In this document: one piece after another, positions 5,885 to 6,696 of the stretch
Position numbering within the stretch: the stretch's first letter is position 1
Layout: each line of letters starts with the position of its first letter
Source: Firmicutes bacterium UBA3906
Lineage (GTDB): Bacteria; Bacillota; Clostridia; Caldicoprobacterales; DTU083
Length of the DNA: 6,696 nt
Reading direction: 5' to 3'
Assembly: GCA_002391555.1 (NCBI GenBank)
Contig: DGFG01000003.1
Span: 1 to 6,696, forward strand
Program-made: the position numbers and the translations under genes
The notes under the pieces: generated by a model
The model's input: the letters and a program-made list of their open reading frames with translations, nothing else
Told to the model about the DNA's origin: nothing
Database searches by the model: none

Positions 5885-6478
5885 TTACCTAAAGTTTATG
5901 CTTATAAGTTCATTATCTATATCATAAAGTTCCCTAAGAAAGTTCTTAATTGATTTGATTTCTTTATCATTAAATAGACTAGCTACACTCTTGCTTTGAC
6001 CTTGTAGATCAATTATTATTGGTTCAATACTTTCTGTATTATTTTGCTTTTCAGTTAATATATCAATAGAGTATATTCTTTTACTACTTTGCCTGTCATC
6101 ATCATTATAAAAGCTTAAATTTACCTCTGTGTTCTTTAAGTTAAATGCAGCGTTTAGGTTACTTGCAATACTAGCTTCTAGATTTTGCTTGTATATCTTA
6201 TCTATTTGCTTATCTTGATCCATTTTATAGTGCTCTGTTTGTTTTACTAATAAACTTTCCTCTATTCTAACACCATCCAATAAGACTAAGTTACTAAGGT
6301 CCTCTCCGCTTGAAACAATATTGAAGATGGGTTTTAATATTACTAGGACAAGGATCAAGCCAAACACAAATTTACTATACTTTCTATAGCTGCTTTTTGG
6401 CATAATTATATCAACTATAACACCTATAATTACAATTACTGATAAATTGCTAACTAAGCTTTTAATTGAATCTAGCAT
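5885..6478 (-). CDS. spoIIIAF: Stage III sporulation protein AF
   Basis: Mother-cell membrane component of the SpoIIIA complex. The 197-residue protein has two N-terminal transmembrane helices (about 8-26 and 35-55) joined by a short loop with the family-typical IIMPKSSYRKYSKFVFGLILV pattern (from residue 24; compare LLP...KYVK in other SpoIIIAF), then a soluble domain from about 60 onward. The soluble part has a helical charged stretch (KQTEHYKMDQDKQIDKIYKQ, 75-94), LNAAFNLKNTEVNLSFYNDD (108-127) and a final FLRELYDIDNELISINFR, fitting the ring-building fold known for this domain. The sequence is poorly conserved, so position and topology carry much of the call. ATG 6478 has AGGTGG four bases upstream; it begins 11 bp after the spoIIIAE stop. 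Confidence 0.93.
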   Translation of the reverse strand: MLDSIKSLVSNLSVIVIIGVIVDIIMPKSSYRKYSKFVFGLILVLVILKPIFNIVSSGEDLSNLVLLDGVRIEESLLVKQTEHYKMDQDKQIDKIYKQNLEASIASNLNAAFNLKNTEVNLSFYNDDDRQSSKRIYSIDILTEKQNNTESIEPIIIDLQGQSKSVASLFNDKEIKSIKNFLRELYDIDNELISINFR

Positions 6479-6489
6479 CTTACTACCAC

Positions 6490-6696
6490 CTATGCACTTA
6501 TAATGTTTCCGGACCCTATTATCAAGCTAATAGTCATATAGAATAATATAGCTATTCCTACTACAGTTATAAAGAGTACAACTAATAAATTTCCCATATT
6601 ATTAAGACATTCTACTAACCTCTTGTCCGAGATCGGTTCAATAAGAGCACTTGATAGCTTAAAAGTAACTAGTAAAGCCAGTATCTTAAGGGCTGG
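6490..6696 (-). CDS. spoIIIAE: Stage III sporulation protein AE, C-terminal fragment
   Basis: Only the last 68 codons are inside the window; the open frame continues past 6696 and ends at TAG 6490. The visible piece begins PALKILALLVTFKLSSALIE, followed by PISDKRLVECLNNMGN and a long hydrophobic stretch (about residues 36-59 of the fragment) ending GSGNIISA. The ALIEP.SDKR.V.CL pattern followed by a final transmembrane segment is characteristic of the C-terminus of SpoIIIAE, the polytopic membrane protein thought to form the conduit of the SpoIIIA channel. It lies 11 bp upstream of spoIIIAF, the standard operon order. Truncation is only the window edge. Confidence 0.94.
   Translation of the reverse strand, partial: PALKILALLVTFKLSSALIEPISDKRLVECLNNMGNLLVVLFITVVGIAILFYMTISLIIGSGNIISA

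Noticed and set aside
1..6696. CRISPR array, tRNA/rRNA, prophage or defence genes
   Set aside because: No spaced repeats, no cloverleaf-like sequence, no integrase, transposase or defence-type domains; every gene belongs to core sporulation or housekeeping families, or to a small family commonly found beside them.

Overview
The window is an AT-rich stretch, densely packed with genes that all read on the minus strand. It comes from an endospore-forming Firmicute, most likely of the class Clostridia. The evidence is a canonical spoIIIA sporulation block followed by an Asp23/AmaP/DUF2273 envelope module and then nusB, folD and xseA. This is the same chromosomal neighbourhood as the Bacillus subtilis spoIIIAA-AH/accBC/yqhY/nusB/folD/xseA region. 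I cannot name a genus from the sequence alone.

Layout in the direction of transcription, from high to low coordinates. (1) 6696-4694 holds the end of the spoIIIA operon: the C-terminus of SpoIIIAE (cut by the window edge), then SpoIIIAF, SpoIIIAG and SpoIIIAH. These are mother-cell proteins of the channel that spans the space between mother cell and forespore. (2) 4693-4593 is a 101-bp gap with a near-consensus SigA-type promoter (TTGTCA, 17 bp, TATAAT with extended -10) and a perfect Shine-Dalgarno. It should give the downstream housekeeping genes expression independent of sporulation. (3) 4592-3322 encodes an Asp23/Gls24 protein, then a 12-bp perfect hairpin, then AmaP (membrane anchor with an Asp23-like domain) and a small DUF2273 membrane protein. 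(4) 3272-1 encodes NusB, a TsaD/Kae1-like paralogue of unknown function, FolD, and XseA, which is incomplete. Several of these genes overlap by 4 bp (ATGA or GTGA), pointing to translational coupling.

The first 19 bases are exactly the Tn5/Nextera mosaic-end sequence. They are a library adapter left at a contig end, not genome. The loss of the XseA C-terminus is therefore an assembly or adapter artefact, not a biological truncation.

I see no phage, insertion sequence, CRISPR, RNA gene or defence system, and no intergenic gap exceeds about 100 bp. Nothing here is convincingly a new system. The points most worth a second look are the TsaD-like paralogue, which keeps its metal ligands but has a replaced nucleotide loop; the absence of accBC between spoIIIAH and the asp23 gene; and the promoter plus hairpin that bracket asp23.
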